Part shown: positions 31,645 through 44,192 of the stretch, piece after piece
Layout: the number at the start of each line of letters is the position of its first letter
Position numbering within the stretch: position 1 is the stretch's first letter
From: an uncultured Methanobacterium sp.
GTDB taxonomy: Archaea; Methanobacteriota; Methanobacteria; Methanobacteriales; Methanobacteriaceae
Assembly (NCBI RefSeq): GCF_963665055.1
Contig: NZ_OY762015.1
Span: forward strand, 2,975,040-3,039,039
Length of the DNA stretch: 64,000 bases
Reading direction: 5' to 3'
Translations under genes and position numbers: made by a program
The notes under the pieces: generated by a model
What the model was told of the DNA's origin: nothing
What the model saw: only the letters and a program-made list of their open reading frames with translations
The model's database searches: none

Positions 31645-32310
31645 TTGATCAAAGCAGTAGCAGTCGATGTTGATGGAACCATAACCGATGGTGAAAGAAG
31701 ATTATGCTGCAGTGCTATGGAATCAATCCGTGCAGCAGAAGAGCGTGGCATACCAGTTATCATAGTTACCGGTAACATTCTCCCTGTTACCAAGACTCTT
31801 TCCATATTTATAGGGACATCAGGTGGTCTGGTGGCTGAAAATGGCGGAGTTATAGAATCATCCAGGGGTAGAATGGTGTTGGGAGATATTCAAAAGTGTA
31901 AAGATGCTTATGAATTTTTAAAAACCAAACACACAATCGAAAAAGTGGATTTTTCAGATCAGAGGATTTCAGAAATTGCATTTTACAGAACCCTTCCAGT
32001 GAATTTGATTAAAGATACACTGAAAGATTTTGATGTGAAAATATACGATACCAAGTTTGCACTGCACATCACCGATCCTGCAGTGGACAAGGGCACTTCC
32101 CTGGTTCACGTGGCTGAAGATATGGGTATCCTTCCAGAAGAGATACTGGCAGTGGGAGACAGTGAAAATGACCTGGAATTTTTAAAAGTTGCCGGGTTAA
32201 AGGTTGCAGTAGCAAATGCAGCCCCTGAACTTAAAGCAAGTGCAGATTATGTGACTCAAAAACCATACGGGGACGGAGTTAAAGAAGCGTTAGAGAGGTT
32301 TGTATTATGA
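31645..32310 (+). CDS. Archaeal phosphoglycolate phosphatase (HAD family)
   Basis: HAD-superfamily phosphatase, 221 residues, type IIB cap. Motif I AVDVDGTIT (nucleophile Asp near residue 8), motif II IIVTGN, Lys in DPAVDKGTSLVHV, and motif III/IV VGDSENDLEF. It resembles the archaeal PGPase group (Thermoplasma TA0175). TTG 31645 is the start, preceded by GGTGAAGTAAC. It overlaps the PmbA gene by four bases (ATGA), so translation is coupled. Confidence 0.88.
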   Translation: MIKAVAVDVDGTITDGERRLCCSAMESIRAAEERGIPVIIVTGNILPVTKTLSIFIGTSGGLVAENGGVIESSRGRMVLGDIQKCKDAYEFLKTKHTIEKVDFSDQRISEIAFYRTLPVNLIKDTLKDFDVKIYDTKFALHITDPAVDKGTSLVHVAEDMGILPEEILAVGDSENDLEFLKVAGLKVAVANAAPELKASADYVTQKPYGDGVKEALERFVL

Positions 32311-33617
32311 TAAACGATTTAGCTAACCAAGCATTGGATTATGCCATTAAGGGTGCTGATCAGGCAGAAATATATGTTGATATTACCGAGAGTGTGGATG
32401 CCACCATTCAGAATGACCAGGTGGACTTTGCCAAGGAATCATACTCTCGGGGTATGGGTATCCGGATTATCTGTGATGGTAAAATGGGTTTTGCATACAC
32501 CACTCAGACTGAAAAAATAACCGAAACAGTGGCCAGGGCAATTTCCAATGCCCAGGCCAACCTGGTTGATGAAAACTTTGCATTTGCATCTAAATCAGAT
32601 TACCCTACAATTAATGGCGTTTTTGATAAAAGAATCAACAGTCTGGAACTGGAAGACACCATTGAATTAGGAAAATCCATGATTGGCACGGTTCTGGAGA
32701 ATAAGTGTCAGCCAACCTCTGGTGGGGTTTCAGCAGACTGTTCAAAAACACTGATCATCAACTCGGAAGGTGTAAGTTGTGAAGATATCTCAACCTACTT
32801 CTCTGGTTTCATAGCAGTGAATATTCCTGATGGTGAAGGTGTTTCCACAGCCAGTGAATCTGATTCATCCAGAAAACTGGACATAGATCCAGAAAAGATT
32901 GCCAATAAAGCCTGTGAAATTGCCTTAAATTCAAGGGGTGGTAAAACCATTAAAACCGGGGATATGCCTGTTTTAATGGATCATCATGCCACCGCAAGTT
33001 TACTTTCCACTTTTTCCCAAGCCATCAATGGGGATAACGTTCAAAGAGGCAGGTCAATCTACGCAGATAAAATAGATACTGAGGTTTTATCACCTTCCCT
33101 AAGCATCTACGATGATGGCACAATCAAAGGGGGCCTTTACTCTTCTCATGGTGATGGTGAGGGAACACCCAGTCAGAAAACAACCATAATTGAGAATGGA
33201 GTTCTCAAGAACTTTTTATATGACATTCAAACAGCCAATAAGGGAAATGTGGTAAGTACTGGTAATGGAATGCGTGCTTCATTCAATGACATGCCTGCGG
33301 TGAGTTTATCAAACCTCATCCTGGATTATAAAGATTTTGAAGAACTTTCAGAAATCAAAGAGGGTCTTTTAGTAAACGATGTTCTGGGGGCGCACACTGC
33401 CAACCCCATATCTGGAGATTTCTCTGTAGAAGGTATGAACGCTTTCAAAATTGAGAAAGGAGAAATAGCCTATCCAGTTAAGAATGCAATGCTATCCGGA
33501 AATATATTCTCCATACTGAAAGACTCAAAGGCAGCTTCCGAAAAAACCCGTCAACTAGGACCTTTTATCGTACCTCCTATAAACGTGTCCAGTTTGCGTG
33601 TTGTGGGCAGTAAATGA
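32307..33617 (+). CDS. TldE/PmbA-type metalloprotease-related protein
   Basis: A 436-residue member of the TldD/PmbA family. In bacteria TldD and TldE form a heterodimer that degrades or matures peptides. This protein lacks the HExxxH zinc motif of TldD, having MDHHATASLLSTF in the equivalent region, so it is the TldE (PmbA) type. Other family marks are SRGMGIRII, GEGTPSQKTTIIENGVLKNFLYD and SGDFSVEGMNAFKIEKGE. Coupled to the phosphatase upstream by a four-base overlap; its TldD partner is not in the window. Confidence 0.9.
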   Translation: MINDLANQALDYAIKGADQAEIYVDITESVDATIQNDQVDFAKESYSRGMGIRIICDGKMGFAYTTQTEKITETVARAISNAQANLVDENFAFASKSDYPTINGVFDKRINSLELEDTIELGKSMIGTVLENKCQPTSGGVSADCSKTLIINSEGVSCEDISTYFSGFIAVNIPDGEGVSTASESDSSRKLDIDPEKIANKACEIALNSRGGKTIKTGDMPVLMDHHATASLLSTFSQAINGDNVQRGRSIYADKIDTEVLSPSLSIYDDGTIKGGLYSSHGDGEGTPSQKTTIIENGVLKNFLYDIQTANKGNVVSTGNGMRASFNDMPAVSLSNLILDYKDFEELSEIKEGLLVNDVLGAHTANPISGDFSVEGMNAFKIEKGEIAYPVKNAMLSGNIFSILKDSKAASEKTRQLGPFIVPPINVSSLRVVGSK

Positions 33618-33711
33618 TAGAAGTTTAGCTAGGAAGTTAGCTAGGAAGTTTAGTTAGGCAGCTTTAGCATCTAAGTTATCAACATGGGTTAAATTAGGTT
33701 AGGGGATTTTA

Positions 33712-33948
33712 ATGGAAAAAACGGAAGAAAATAAACCGGTTTCAGCTGATGAAATATTCAATGATATTAAAGGTGATTACCCTGATGTAGAAAGGGTGGT
33801 TATGGAAGATGAGGAGAAAACAGTTTTCTGTATTTATGCTTCAGATGATGTTCTCTGGAAAATATTTGAAGATTGGATGGAACTGGTAGCTAGTATCGAG
33901 TTTAACGCTGGAACTAATGAAGAACATTATTTGAAGGTAATACCTTAA
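33712..33948 (+). CDS. Small acidic hypothetical protein
   Basis: A 78-residue acidic protein with no recognised domain: MEKTEENKPVSADEIFNDI, then strand-like VERVVMEDEEKTVFCIYAS and a helix with two Trp (WKIFEDWMELVASIEF). No membrane segment. AGGGGATTTTA precedes ATG 33712. It lies 95 bp after pmbA, past short repeats of gctaggaag at 33629-33650, and may be in the same transcript. Confidence 0.65.
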   Translation: MEKTEENKPVSADEIFNDIKGDYPDVERVVMEDEEKTVFCIYASDDVLWKIFEDWMELVASIEFNAGTNEEHYLKVIP

Positions 33949-34119
33949 TTTCATTTTCTAGTTCCATTATTAGTCCTTAGTCCTTTTACTTCTTTTTACC
34001 TTTTTTAATTCTTTCTAGTTTAGTTTATTTTATTTTCTAATTATGTTCCTTTAATTTCCCTTTATTTTCTATTTTAAAAACATTTAAAAATCAATTTCAA
34101 AGTGGTTTGAGGTCCGCAT

Positions 34120-34863
34120 TTAAATGGTTTTAAGAAATTCCAGTATGGCGTTTACGGTTTGATTCTGCTGCTGTTCTTGGGTAATGGTACTATTGTTATC
34201 CCCGGATTGAATACCGTAATCTCCAAAGTTGAAATGATTGCCACCAGGAATGGTGATGAAGGTGGTGTTTGTAGGGAATTTATCGAGATTACTGGAGATA
34301 GCATCGGCTTTGGTCAAGTTATCCAGTGAGCCCCTAATTGAAAGTGCCTTAAATGTGGCATTTGAAGCGTTGGTTGAAGGGTAACTGGCCAGATAGATTA
34401 CTCCTTTTATTTTATCCTGGTGGTTTACAGCATAATCCGATGCAAAAACACCACCCAGGGAATGACCACCAATAACCCATGAACTTATCTCCGGATGATT
34501 TGCTATTACATCATCGGCACGGTTTACTCCAAAAATTGCCAGGTTAAAGGGCATTTTCACAATTATGGTGGTGTAACCATTTGCAGCCAGTTGGGATGCT
34601 ATTACCGAGTATGATTCTGGCTGTACCTTAGCTCCGGGATAAAAGATTATTCCGGTGGTACTCAAATTAGCAGTGGGGGTGAATGTCACTGAATCGGCAG
34701 TGTTTAAAACAGTGTAAGATTCGGTCGAGTTAAGTGCAGCTAGGGCTCTGGTATCTGCATGATAATAATCCGAAACGTAATAGGCAAAATAAGCCGCACC
34801 AATCAGGATTATGGCTAAAATTATTATCAGAACTAGTTTCTTTTTTGATTTTAGAATTTCCAT
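34120..34863 (-). CDS. Exported or membrane-anchored alpha/beta hydrolase
   Basis: A 247-residue protein with one N-terminal hydrophobic segment (residues 10-28) after LKSKKK, so the hydrolase domain is probably outside. It has IIFYPGAKVQPESY, the nucleophile elbow GGHSLGGVFA (Ser near 135) and a late IPGGNHFNFGDYG with the likely catalytic His. Related to dienelactone hydrolase-like families; substrate unknown. It lies 115 bp downstream of the heliorhodopsin gene on the same strand, so they may share a transcript. Confidence 0.8.
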   Translation of the reverse strand: MEILKSKKKLVLIIILAIILIGAAYFAYYVSDYYHADTRALAALNSTESYTVLNTADSVTFTPTANLSTTGIIFYPGAKVQPESYSVIASQLAANGYTTIIVKMPFNLAIFGVNRADDVIANHPEISSWVIGGHSLGGVFASDYAVNHQDKIKGVIYLASYPSTNASNATFKALSIRGSLDNLTKADAISSNLDKFPTNTTFITIPGGNHFNFGDYGIQSGDNNSTITQEQQQNQTVNAILEFLKTI

Positions 34864-34978
34864 AAAAGCCCACCCTATTATTTAAGTATGAATAAAAATA
34901 TTTGATTTTCAACCTTCTCTTGATATTGAACCCCTCTTTAGAACGACACCAACGTGTTTTAATATCTTTTTACTCTTT

Positions 34979-35800
34979 TCAGGGTGCGAATATACCAATA
35001 AATGCCAACCATGCCAGGGCAGTTTTGGCAATTAGGCTGAGAATGATATAAACCCTTTCACCGTAGAGATAGTCCCTCCATTTCCCCACACCCTTGTACT
35101 GCAGGACCATGTTAATGGAGAATGTGTTGAACATGATGAAATAGATTAACAGGATGGCATAGACAAATGTGGGCGGGTTAGTTTCGGTTGATCCTAGTGC
35201 AGCAATGAAATATGCTGCCAACACTACCCATGGGGTGAATCCTGCAAGGGCTCCCAGTAAATATGCGGACCAATCAGTTGCTTTGGTGTAAAAGTTGATC
35301 TTTTCCATTAAAAATCCGCACATGATCATAACGGCATTCAAAACGAAGATCATTACCAGTGACCATAGATCCCATACTCCCACGAAGGTGGCTATTATTA
35401 CCAGCATGATAGAACTGGAGAAAAAGTATTCATACCACCGGTAGGGATTCATCCCCCTTTTCAAGTTCTCATTGTAATTTTTAGTCTTCACAAAGGCGAT
35501 TGTAAAGTGTGCAATGGCTGAAATTAACAAGAATGAAGCAAGTATCACTCCTAAATAACCAACTGTAAATGCAACTGTTGGATCCGGTGCAATCTGAAAA
35601 GCAGGAGGTGAAAGTGATATTATTTTAAATTTAAGATAAAAAGTGTAGATATTTTGGGTCCAGGTCAACCACAAACCCAGGGCAATCATGATCAACCCCT
35701 GTATAAGGTGCAGTGTACCGGCTTCTATGTTGAGTTTTCTCAACCCCTCAAAGGTTATTGGTGACCGGGCAATAATCTCTCTTCTCTTGTCATTATCCAT
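34979..35800 (-). CDS. Heliorhodopsin
   Basis: Seven-helix retinal protein of the heliorhodopsin family, 273 residues. The TM7 motif YIILSLIAKTALAW carries the Schiff-base lysine (Lys259). The TM3 motif RWYEYFFSSSIM carries the counterion (Glu124). His31 in LHLIQG and His98 in SAIAHF match the conserved histidines. ALNAVM-type TM4, GFTPWVVLAAYF and TFVYAILL, NMVLQYKGVGKWRDYLYGE are further signatures. The family has an inverted topology, N terminus in the cytoplasm, and does not pump ions efficiently; its role is unsettled. AAAGGGGGGATC precedes ATG 35800. No retinal synthesis genes are in the window. Confidence 0.93.
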   Translation of the reverse strand: MDNDKRREIIARSPITFEGLRKLNIEAGTLHLIQGLIMIALGLWLTWTQNIYTFYLKFKIISLSPPAFQIAPDPTVAFTVGYLGVILASFLLISAIAHFTIAFVKTKNYNENLKRGMNPYRWYEYFFSSSIMLVIIATFVGVWDLWSLVMIFVLNAVMIMCGFLMEKINFYTKATDWSAYLLGALAGFTPWVVLAAYFIAALGSTETNPPTFVYAILLIYFIMFNTFSINMVLQYKGVGKWRDYLYGERVYIILSLIAKTALAWLAFIGIFAP

Positions 35801-36113
35801 TAAGATCCCCCCTTTGTAATTATAATATTTGTTGGATAATGTTATTAAATGGTTTGTGGCGTGGAAGTTTTTTAAAAAGAATAACTAGATACACATCTTC
35901 AAGATATACATTATCTTAAATTCTTTAATAGAACAATTTTTCCTATTCTTTTCTTTTTATTTCCACTGGAAAAGGATTTATGTATGTTTAGTTAAAATAA
36001 TAATCACAAATCCTATGAAATTGAATATAATAGTTTATATTTGCACAATAGAACCCAATTGAAAATCGCAATTCAACACTTCAACATATTGGAATATTTA
36101 AACGAGGTTCAGA
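35801..36113. other. Divergent promoter region of heliorhodopsin and zinc-ribbon membrane protein
   Basis: About 313 AT-rich bases. On the plus strand GTTTATATTT (36032-36041) is a TATA-like box some 70 bases before ATG 36114. On the minus strand AT-rich tracts near 35840-35850 may serve heliorhodopsin. No light-regulatory or other known operator was recognised. Confidence 0.4.
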
Positions 36114-36827
36114 ATGATATGTGAAAATTGTGGTGCTCGAATAGGGAAGGGGAAGAGTTACTGTCCTAACTGTGGTAAGGAAGTATATAATTCTGGGAAT
36201 AAACCTCTAAAGAATAAGTACCTGAGAGGAGAATACCTGCAAAACGATGAAAGTTCAGCAGAACCATACTACTTGGAAGAAGAAAACATTTCCCATGATA
36301 CAAATCAAAATGAACCTTATCAAAATTGGGATGATTATAATAAAGATCCCTATGAAGATTATACTCGAACTAAGGATGATAATAAGATAAATAATCAAAA
36401 TACAGATTATGATCGTGACTATGGTAAAAAAAATAGTTATAATCAGTATAAAGATGGTGGATCTCACCATCAAGATTATGATGATGATAAAAGGTATAGT
36501 GGTGGTCATGATCCAGAAAGGGGTCACAATAAAGGTTACGATAAAAGATATGATAAAAAGAAGAGTTATAATAAATATGATGGGGATAGGGGTTATGATA
36601 AGGGATATAATAAAAGTAAAGGTTATAAACGGAATTATAATCAGGAAAATTACCATAAGAAGGGTAAGCCAGTGAGAAGAGGATATGATCTGGATGCATA
36701 TTATGGAACTGAGGAAAAAAAGAGTTCCATATGGAGAACTGTTATTCTATTTTTGATATTGGCTTTGCTTATGGGTCTGGTAATGGGATTCATTTTCTTC
36801 TCAGCCAAAATCCAGAAGATCATATAA
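36114..36827 (+). CDS. Zinc-ribbon protein with long Tyr/Asp/Gly/Lys-rich disordered region and C-terminal membrane anchor
   Basis: Three parts. Residues 1-25 are a zinc ribbon, CENCGARIG...YCPNCGKEV. Residues about 30-205 are low-complexity and highly charged, with many GYDK-, YNKY- and DDY-type units and almost no hydrophobic residues other than Tyr, so disordered and possibly prone to phase separation. Residues 210-232 are one membrane helix, giving a tail-anchored protein with most of it in the cytoplasm. I know no function for this layout. Antisense frames here are Ile-rich shadows. Confidence 0.8.
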   Translation: MICENCGARIGKGKSYCPNCGKEVYNSGNKPLKNKYLRGEYLQNDESSAEPYYLEEENISHDTNQNEPYQNWDDYNKDPYEDYTRTKDDNKINNQNTDYDRDYGKKNSYNQYKDGGSHHQDYDDDKRYSGGHDPERGHNKGYDKRYDKKKSYNKYDGDRGYDKGYNKSKGYKRNYNQENYHKKGKPVRRGYDLDAYYGTEEKKSSIWRTVILFLILALLMGLVMGFIFFSAKIQKII

Positions 36828-37025
36828 CATTTTTATTCCTTTTCCTATTTTTAGAAGAAATTGTCTCATAATATGCTTTATTTTTTTAAAATGAAATTAC
36901 AGGGTGAAATCAGAGAATAGGAGATTATAGTGTGGGAATCGTAGAATAGGAAATAATAAAATAGAATAGGGTAGAATAGGATAGAATAGAATAATACAAA
37001 ACCATAAACAGTGGATTGTTGTGTT

Positions 37026-37541
37026 ATGAACATTTTAATAACTGGTCCGCCTGGTGTTGGTAAAACAACTCTCTTAAATAAAATTAAAAAGAAAATTGAG
37101 GATCTGGGTTATTCTATTGGTGGAATGTACTGTCCAGAAATAAGAAAAGGGGGTAAGCGGACTGGTTTTGAGATCATTGACATAGCTTCACGGCGGAAAG
37201 GGATACTAGCAAGCACATATAACACCAAAGGTCCAGCTGTGGGTAAATATAGGGTTAATTTAGATGATATCAATAAAATTGGAGTTGTGGCCCTGAGAAA
37301 TGCCCTTAAAACATCAGATTACATTTTCATTGATGAAATTGCACCTATGGAACTGGCCAGTGATGGCTTTTCCAGGACTGTGATGGAAGTAATGGAAAGC
37401 AAGAAAACAGTCATTGCAGTCATTCACCAGCGTTCCAAACACCCATTTATTTTAAAGGTAAAAAATAGGGGAGATGTAATGATTTTTGATATAAACTTAA
37501 AGAATAGGGATTCCTTAACTGATGAAATACTCCAAATATAA
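37026..37541 (+). CDS. THEP1-type nucleoside-triphosphatase
   Basis: P-loop NTPase of the THEP1 (DUF265) family, about 171 residues: Walker A ITGPPGVGKTT at 5-15, a GMYCPEIRKGGKRTGFEI segment, and Walker B YIFIDEIAPMEL. Relatives hydrolyse NTPs in vitro with low specificity; the cell role is unknown. ATG 37026 opens at the usual family position, MNILITGPPG; GTG 37011 is less likely. The gap upstream has repeated agaatag units and that downstream a 16-bp tandem repeat. Confidence 0.88.
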   Translation: MNILITGPPGVGKTTLLNKIKKKIEDLGYSIGGMYCPEIRKGGKRTGFEIIDIASRRKGILASTYNTKGPAVGKYRVNLDDINKIGVVALRNALKTSDYIFIDEIAPMELASDGFSRTVMEVMESKKTVIAVIHQRSKHPFILKVKNRGDVMIFDINLKNRDSLTDEILQI

Positions 37542-37545
37542 CATC

Positions 37546-37640
37546 GATTGAATAATGATCTACTTGAATAATGATCTACTTGAATAATGATCTACTTGAA
37601 TAATGATCTACTTGAATAATGATCTACTTGAATAATGATC
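37546..37640. repeat. 16-bp tandem repeat, five perfect copies
   Basis: gatctacttgaataat is repeated five times without change at 37557-37572, 37573-37588, 37589-37604, 37605-37620 and 37621-37636, with a partial unit gattgaataat before and gatc after. It lies between the convergent THEP1 and DUF39 genes. The unit is not a multiple of three and lacks spacers, so it is neither coding nor CRISPR. Copy number could vary between strains. Confidence 0.95.
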
Positions 37641-37781
37641 CGAATACTCTGAAATTATGATCAAGACAATGATCTAGATACAAATTAGGATAATACGCGA
37701 TAATTAAGGAATATCTGATGAGAATGATAAGAACAGGGGAATAAAATAGGTAAGAATAGGAGAAAAAGGGGATGGGATTAA

Positions 37782-39035
37782 TTAAAGGTTGTTCAGTAAA
37801 AACTCTCCTCTTTCAATCCTGTTTTTAAGTTCTCTGGCCAGTTCACGGGCTCGTTTAATATCAGACTGGCGGCAACTCACTTCCAACTCTTTTATCTCTC
37901 CTTCCCAGTCCATCAAGACATGTCCCCGTTCCATCTGGAATGTTCCGAAGGGGCAGGAGTAGGCGCACATTCCACAACCGAAACACCGAACTTGATTTAA
38001 GTCATGATTCTGGAATGCTTTGGTGGGGCATCTTTCCTCAACCAGGCAGATCTGGCAATTTTGACAGAGTTCCTTCTCATAGGTTGGTCTTTCATCAACA
38101 TTCCTCCACACTTCGTAGGTTGTCTGGCTCATGACACTGTGACGGCCCCTGATATCTGCAACTGGCAGAGGAATATCTTCATTTTTGATGAAGGTTTTCC
38201 TGAGAATCTCATCATCAAGGATGGGTATAGCGGTGGCCACACTGTTGTAAACCTCTGGCCCGGCACCAGTACGGAAACCTCCTAGGTAATGGGGATCCAT
38301 ATCCTTCATATCTGCAGTTATCATCATATTCGGTTTTTCAGGACTACTACGGGTACCGGGGCCAATGAACAATCCTTCAGAGTTATTTATAAGCAAACGA
38401 GTTCCCTTCTGGATTGAATTGAGTTGTGGATCGTTCTGGAGTGGATTGAGCTCACCACAACCTGAGAATGAAATCCCTTTAAAAGGCCCATCCATGTCCA
38501 CTGCGTTGAATATGGATGAAACTGGTTGGGAAGTGGGATTTATAAATGCAGTGTAATTTTTAAAGGCAAATCTAGTTCCAATCATTTGCGCGGTTCCAAA
38601 ATCCTCCAAAGTGGCAGATGATTTCAGGATATTTCCATCTATATCTTCTACTTCTATTTCAATTTCTTCGCCATGGAGAAGGTCCTTAAAGAGGAATCCC
38701 CCACCGTACTGGGGGTCGGTGATACTGTGGGAAGTTCCATAAACCATGAGATCCACAGAACCCAACCATTCGTTGGGGCATGGTCCAGGAAATCCTGAAA
38801 CACCATTTAATGTGATTTTCCTGGCTTTCTTGAATGACCCGGGTTCTGCAACTGGTAAGTGGAATATGGCTGCAGTTCCGGACATGATACCACAGGTACC
38901 GGTGGTTACCACGTCAACGTCTTCTACTGTAGGTTCTTCACCATCCATAACCAGATGAGTTACTTCCTCGGCAGTGAGGATGGTGGCTTCACCTTTTTTA
39001 ATTTTCTGGTTTATATCGTGAATGCTTTTTTTCAA
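37782..39035 (-). CDS. DUF39 protein with C-terminal ferredoxin domain (homocysteine biosynthesis or methanogenesis marker 16 type)
   Basis: COG1900/DUF39 protein, 417 residues. The main domain has TTGTCGIMSGTAAIFHLPV, GPCPNEWLGSVDLMVYGTS and SFSGCGELNPLQND. At about 328-364 are two 4Fe-4S motifs, CQNCQICLVEERCP and CFGCGMCAYSCP. In Methanosarcina a DUF39 protein with a NIL-ferredoxin partner makes homocysteine from aspartate semialdehyde; a ferredoxin-fused subgroup is called methanogenesis marker 16. I cannot separate these two here, though the fusion favours the second. ATG 39035 follows a weak ribosome site. Confidence 0.87.
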   Translation of the reverse strand: MKKSIHDINQKIKKGEATILTAEEVTHLVMDGEEPTVEDVDVVTTGTCGIMSGTAAIFHLPVAEPGSFKKARKITLNGVSGFPGPCPNEWLGSVDLMVYGTSHSITDPQYGGGFLFKDLLHGEEIEIEVEDIDGNILKSSATLEDFGTAQMIGTRFAFKNYTAFINPTSQPVSSIFNAVDMDGPFKGISFSGCGELNPLQNDPQLNSIQKGTRLLINNSEGLFIGPGTRSSPEKPNMMITADMKDMDPHYLGGFRTGAGPEVYNSVATAIPILDDEILRKTFIKNEDIPLPVADIRGRHSVMSQTTYEVWRNVDERPTYEKELCQNCQICLVEERCPTKAFQNHDLNQVRCFGCGMCAYSCPFGTFQMERGHVLMDWEGEIKELEVSCRQSDIKRARELARELKNRIERGEFLLNNL

Positions 39036-39150
39036 TTAAATTCACCTGTAAAATTCCAGTAAAACACCTTTAAAGTTGATTTGTTCAATTTTATAACGTT
39101 TAATGGATTCAATAACGTTTATGGATTTAATAATGTTTAAGTTCATTTCC

Positions 39151-41877
<2,727 letters not shown>

Positions 41878-42062
41878 AGTAATCATCAATAGAATTTCTT
41901 AAAAATTTGTTGTAAGCTTGAAAATAAGGATATATTTATTTATATGAGTCGGTTAACCTTATTTGAGCTTATATTATAATATAAACTTTGTTTGCCTTTG
42001 ATTGGATATAAGTTTAATCAATAAATAATTATTAATATTGATTAAAGTATGATTCATTAATT

Positions 42063-42108
42063 AAAAAAAATATTTAAAAAGCCAAAAAGCCCGGAGGCTT
42101 ATGGCTTT
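42063..42108 (-). terminator. Terminator after the L1-L10-L12 operon
   Basis: In the minus-strand RNA, AAAGCC (42108-42103) pairs with GGCTTT (42083-42078), and inside it AAGCC (42100-42096) pairs with GGCTT (42091-42087) around a four-base loop. T-rich DNA follows at 42079-42063. It begins nine bases after the rpl12 stop and separates the ribosomal operon from alaS. Confidence 0.75.
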
Positions 42109-42116
42109 GGAAGTGT

Positions 42117-42442
<326 letters not shown>

Positions 42443-42536
42443 ATTTTTTAACTTTAAAACCTCGTGAATTGATTTCAATTCATTTACCGAGTTTTATTCA
42501 ATTAAATTATTTATTATAAATCAATTGAATTACTGA

Positions 42537-43541
42537 TTATCCAAAGAGAGCACCTAAACCAGCGGCTGCATCCTCTTCGTTATCTTCTTCCTCTTCTTCC
42601 TCTTCTTCTTCCTCTTTTTCTTCTTCAGCTGGTTTGGCTGCTGCACTTGCGGTTGCGTTTAGCTTCTCGCGAAGTTCATCGTCAACTGCTTCAGCATTCT
42701 GGGCTGATGCTTCAGAGGCCACAGCCAGCATCTGGGAGTAGGCCTTGGCCAGTAAGAGGTCGGTTGTTTTGGAGGTTAATATTTCTGCATTGAAAGCCAG
42801 GTTCAGTGCTTCTCCTGCTGCTTTGGATATGATGACAGGGGTTGATACACTGTTGAACACCACTGCATTCACTGAAAGGTTCAGTGCCTGAGTGTATGCT
42901 TTCTGTATGTCAGATATGGTTTTATCCTCATCTATGAATAGGACGTCAGAGGTGTAAACTGTTTCATCTTCATAAGCTGCTTTAAGGTTGATTCCCACTT
43001 CCATGGGATAGATATCCAGACGGGTCAGCATGCCGGCCACGTCACGTGAGATCACATCTCCTTCTGCAACTATGGTTTTGTCTTCAGTTATAACTATTTT
43101 ACCCTTTTCTATTTTGGCAGGGATACCGATTTTCTGCAGTTCTCCTAGTATGGGGCCGGGCATGAAACCAGTATCACCCTTAGGCACTACAATATCTGTG
43201 ATGGCAGTACTCCCTGCCCTTGCAGGAGCAGGAGTTTTGCTGTCTTCTAAGATTTTATAGAGCTTGAAAGGATTCATATCTGTGAATATTAATGCTGGCT
43301 GACCATCCATATGATCTACAAGCACTTTGACATTGGATTTTTTTGAATCATTCAATGCCAGATCCATCAGGGTCTTCCTGGACATTTTGAGCTTAGCACT
43401 TCCCCTTAGGCTCTGACGCATTTTTTGAAGCTGAGGGGCTGGTATATCGGAAAGATCGGCCATCCCTACTACGGTGTGGCTTTCGATAAGGTCTTTAAGC
43501 TCTTTAACCTCTTCCTTTTTCCATTCGGCTACATGTGGCAT
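42537..43541 (-). CDS. rpl10: Large-subunit ribosomal protein L10/P0 (uL10)
   Basis: Base of the ribosomal stalk, binding 23S rRNA and several L12 dimers. Features over 334 residues: HVAEWKKEEVKELKDLI at the start, KMSRKTLMDLAL rRNA-binding part, the archaeal insertion domain with GDVISRDVAGMLTRLDIYPMEVG, an Ala-rich spine, a Glu tract and GLGALFG at the end. The start ATG 43541 directly follows the L1 stop (TAAATG), with GGTGATC as ribosome site inside the end of L1. Confidence 0.97.
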   Translation of the reverse strand: MPHVAEWKKEEVKELKDLIESHTVVGMADLSDIPAPQLQKMRQSLRGSAKLKMSRKTLMDLALNDSKKSNVKVLVDHMDGQPALIFTDMNPFKLYKILEDSKTPAPARAGSTAITDIVVPKGDTGFMPGPILGELQKIGIPAKIEKGKIVITEDKTIVAEGDVISRDVAGMLTRLDIYPMEVGINLKAAYEDETVYTSDVLFIDEDKTISDIQKAYTQALNLSVNAVVFNSVSTPVIISKAAGEALNLAFNAEILTSKTTDLLLAKAYSQMLAVASEASAQNAEAVDDELREKLNATASAAAKPAEEEKEEEEEEEEEEDNEEDAAAGLGALFG

Positions 43542-44180
<639 letters not shown>

Positions 44181-44192
44181 GTAAATTCCTCC

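Noticed and set aside
36255..36656. Antisense frame of 133 residues, almost all Ile, Thr and Phe
   Set aside because: It is the complement of the low-complexity region of the zinc-ribbon membrane protein, so its composition is a shadow.
37557..37636. Possible CRISPR array
   Set aside because: The 16-bp units are contiguous, with no spacers, and no cas genes are near; it is a simple tandem repeat.
37782..39035. Firm naming as homocysteine synthase
   Set aside because: DUF39 with fused ferredoxin fits methanogenesis marker 16 at least as well; the sequence alone does not decide.
42063..42108. Attenuator controlling alaS
   Set aside because: The hairpin with T-run is nine bases from the rpl12 stop and nearly 190 bases from the alaS start, so an ordinary terminator explains it.
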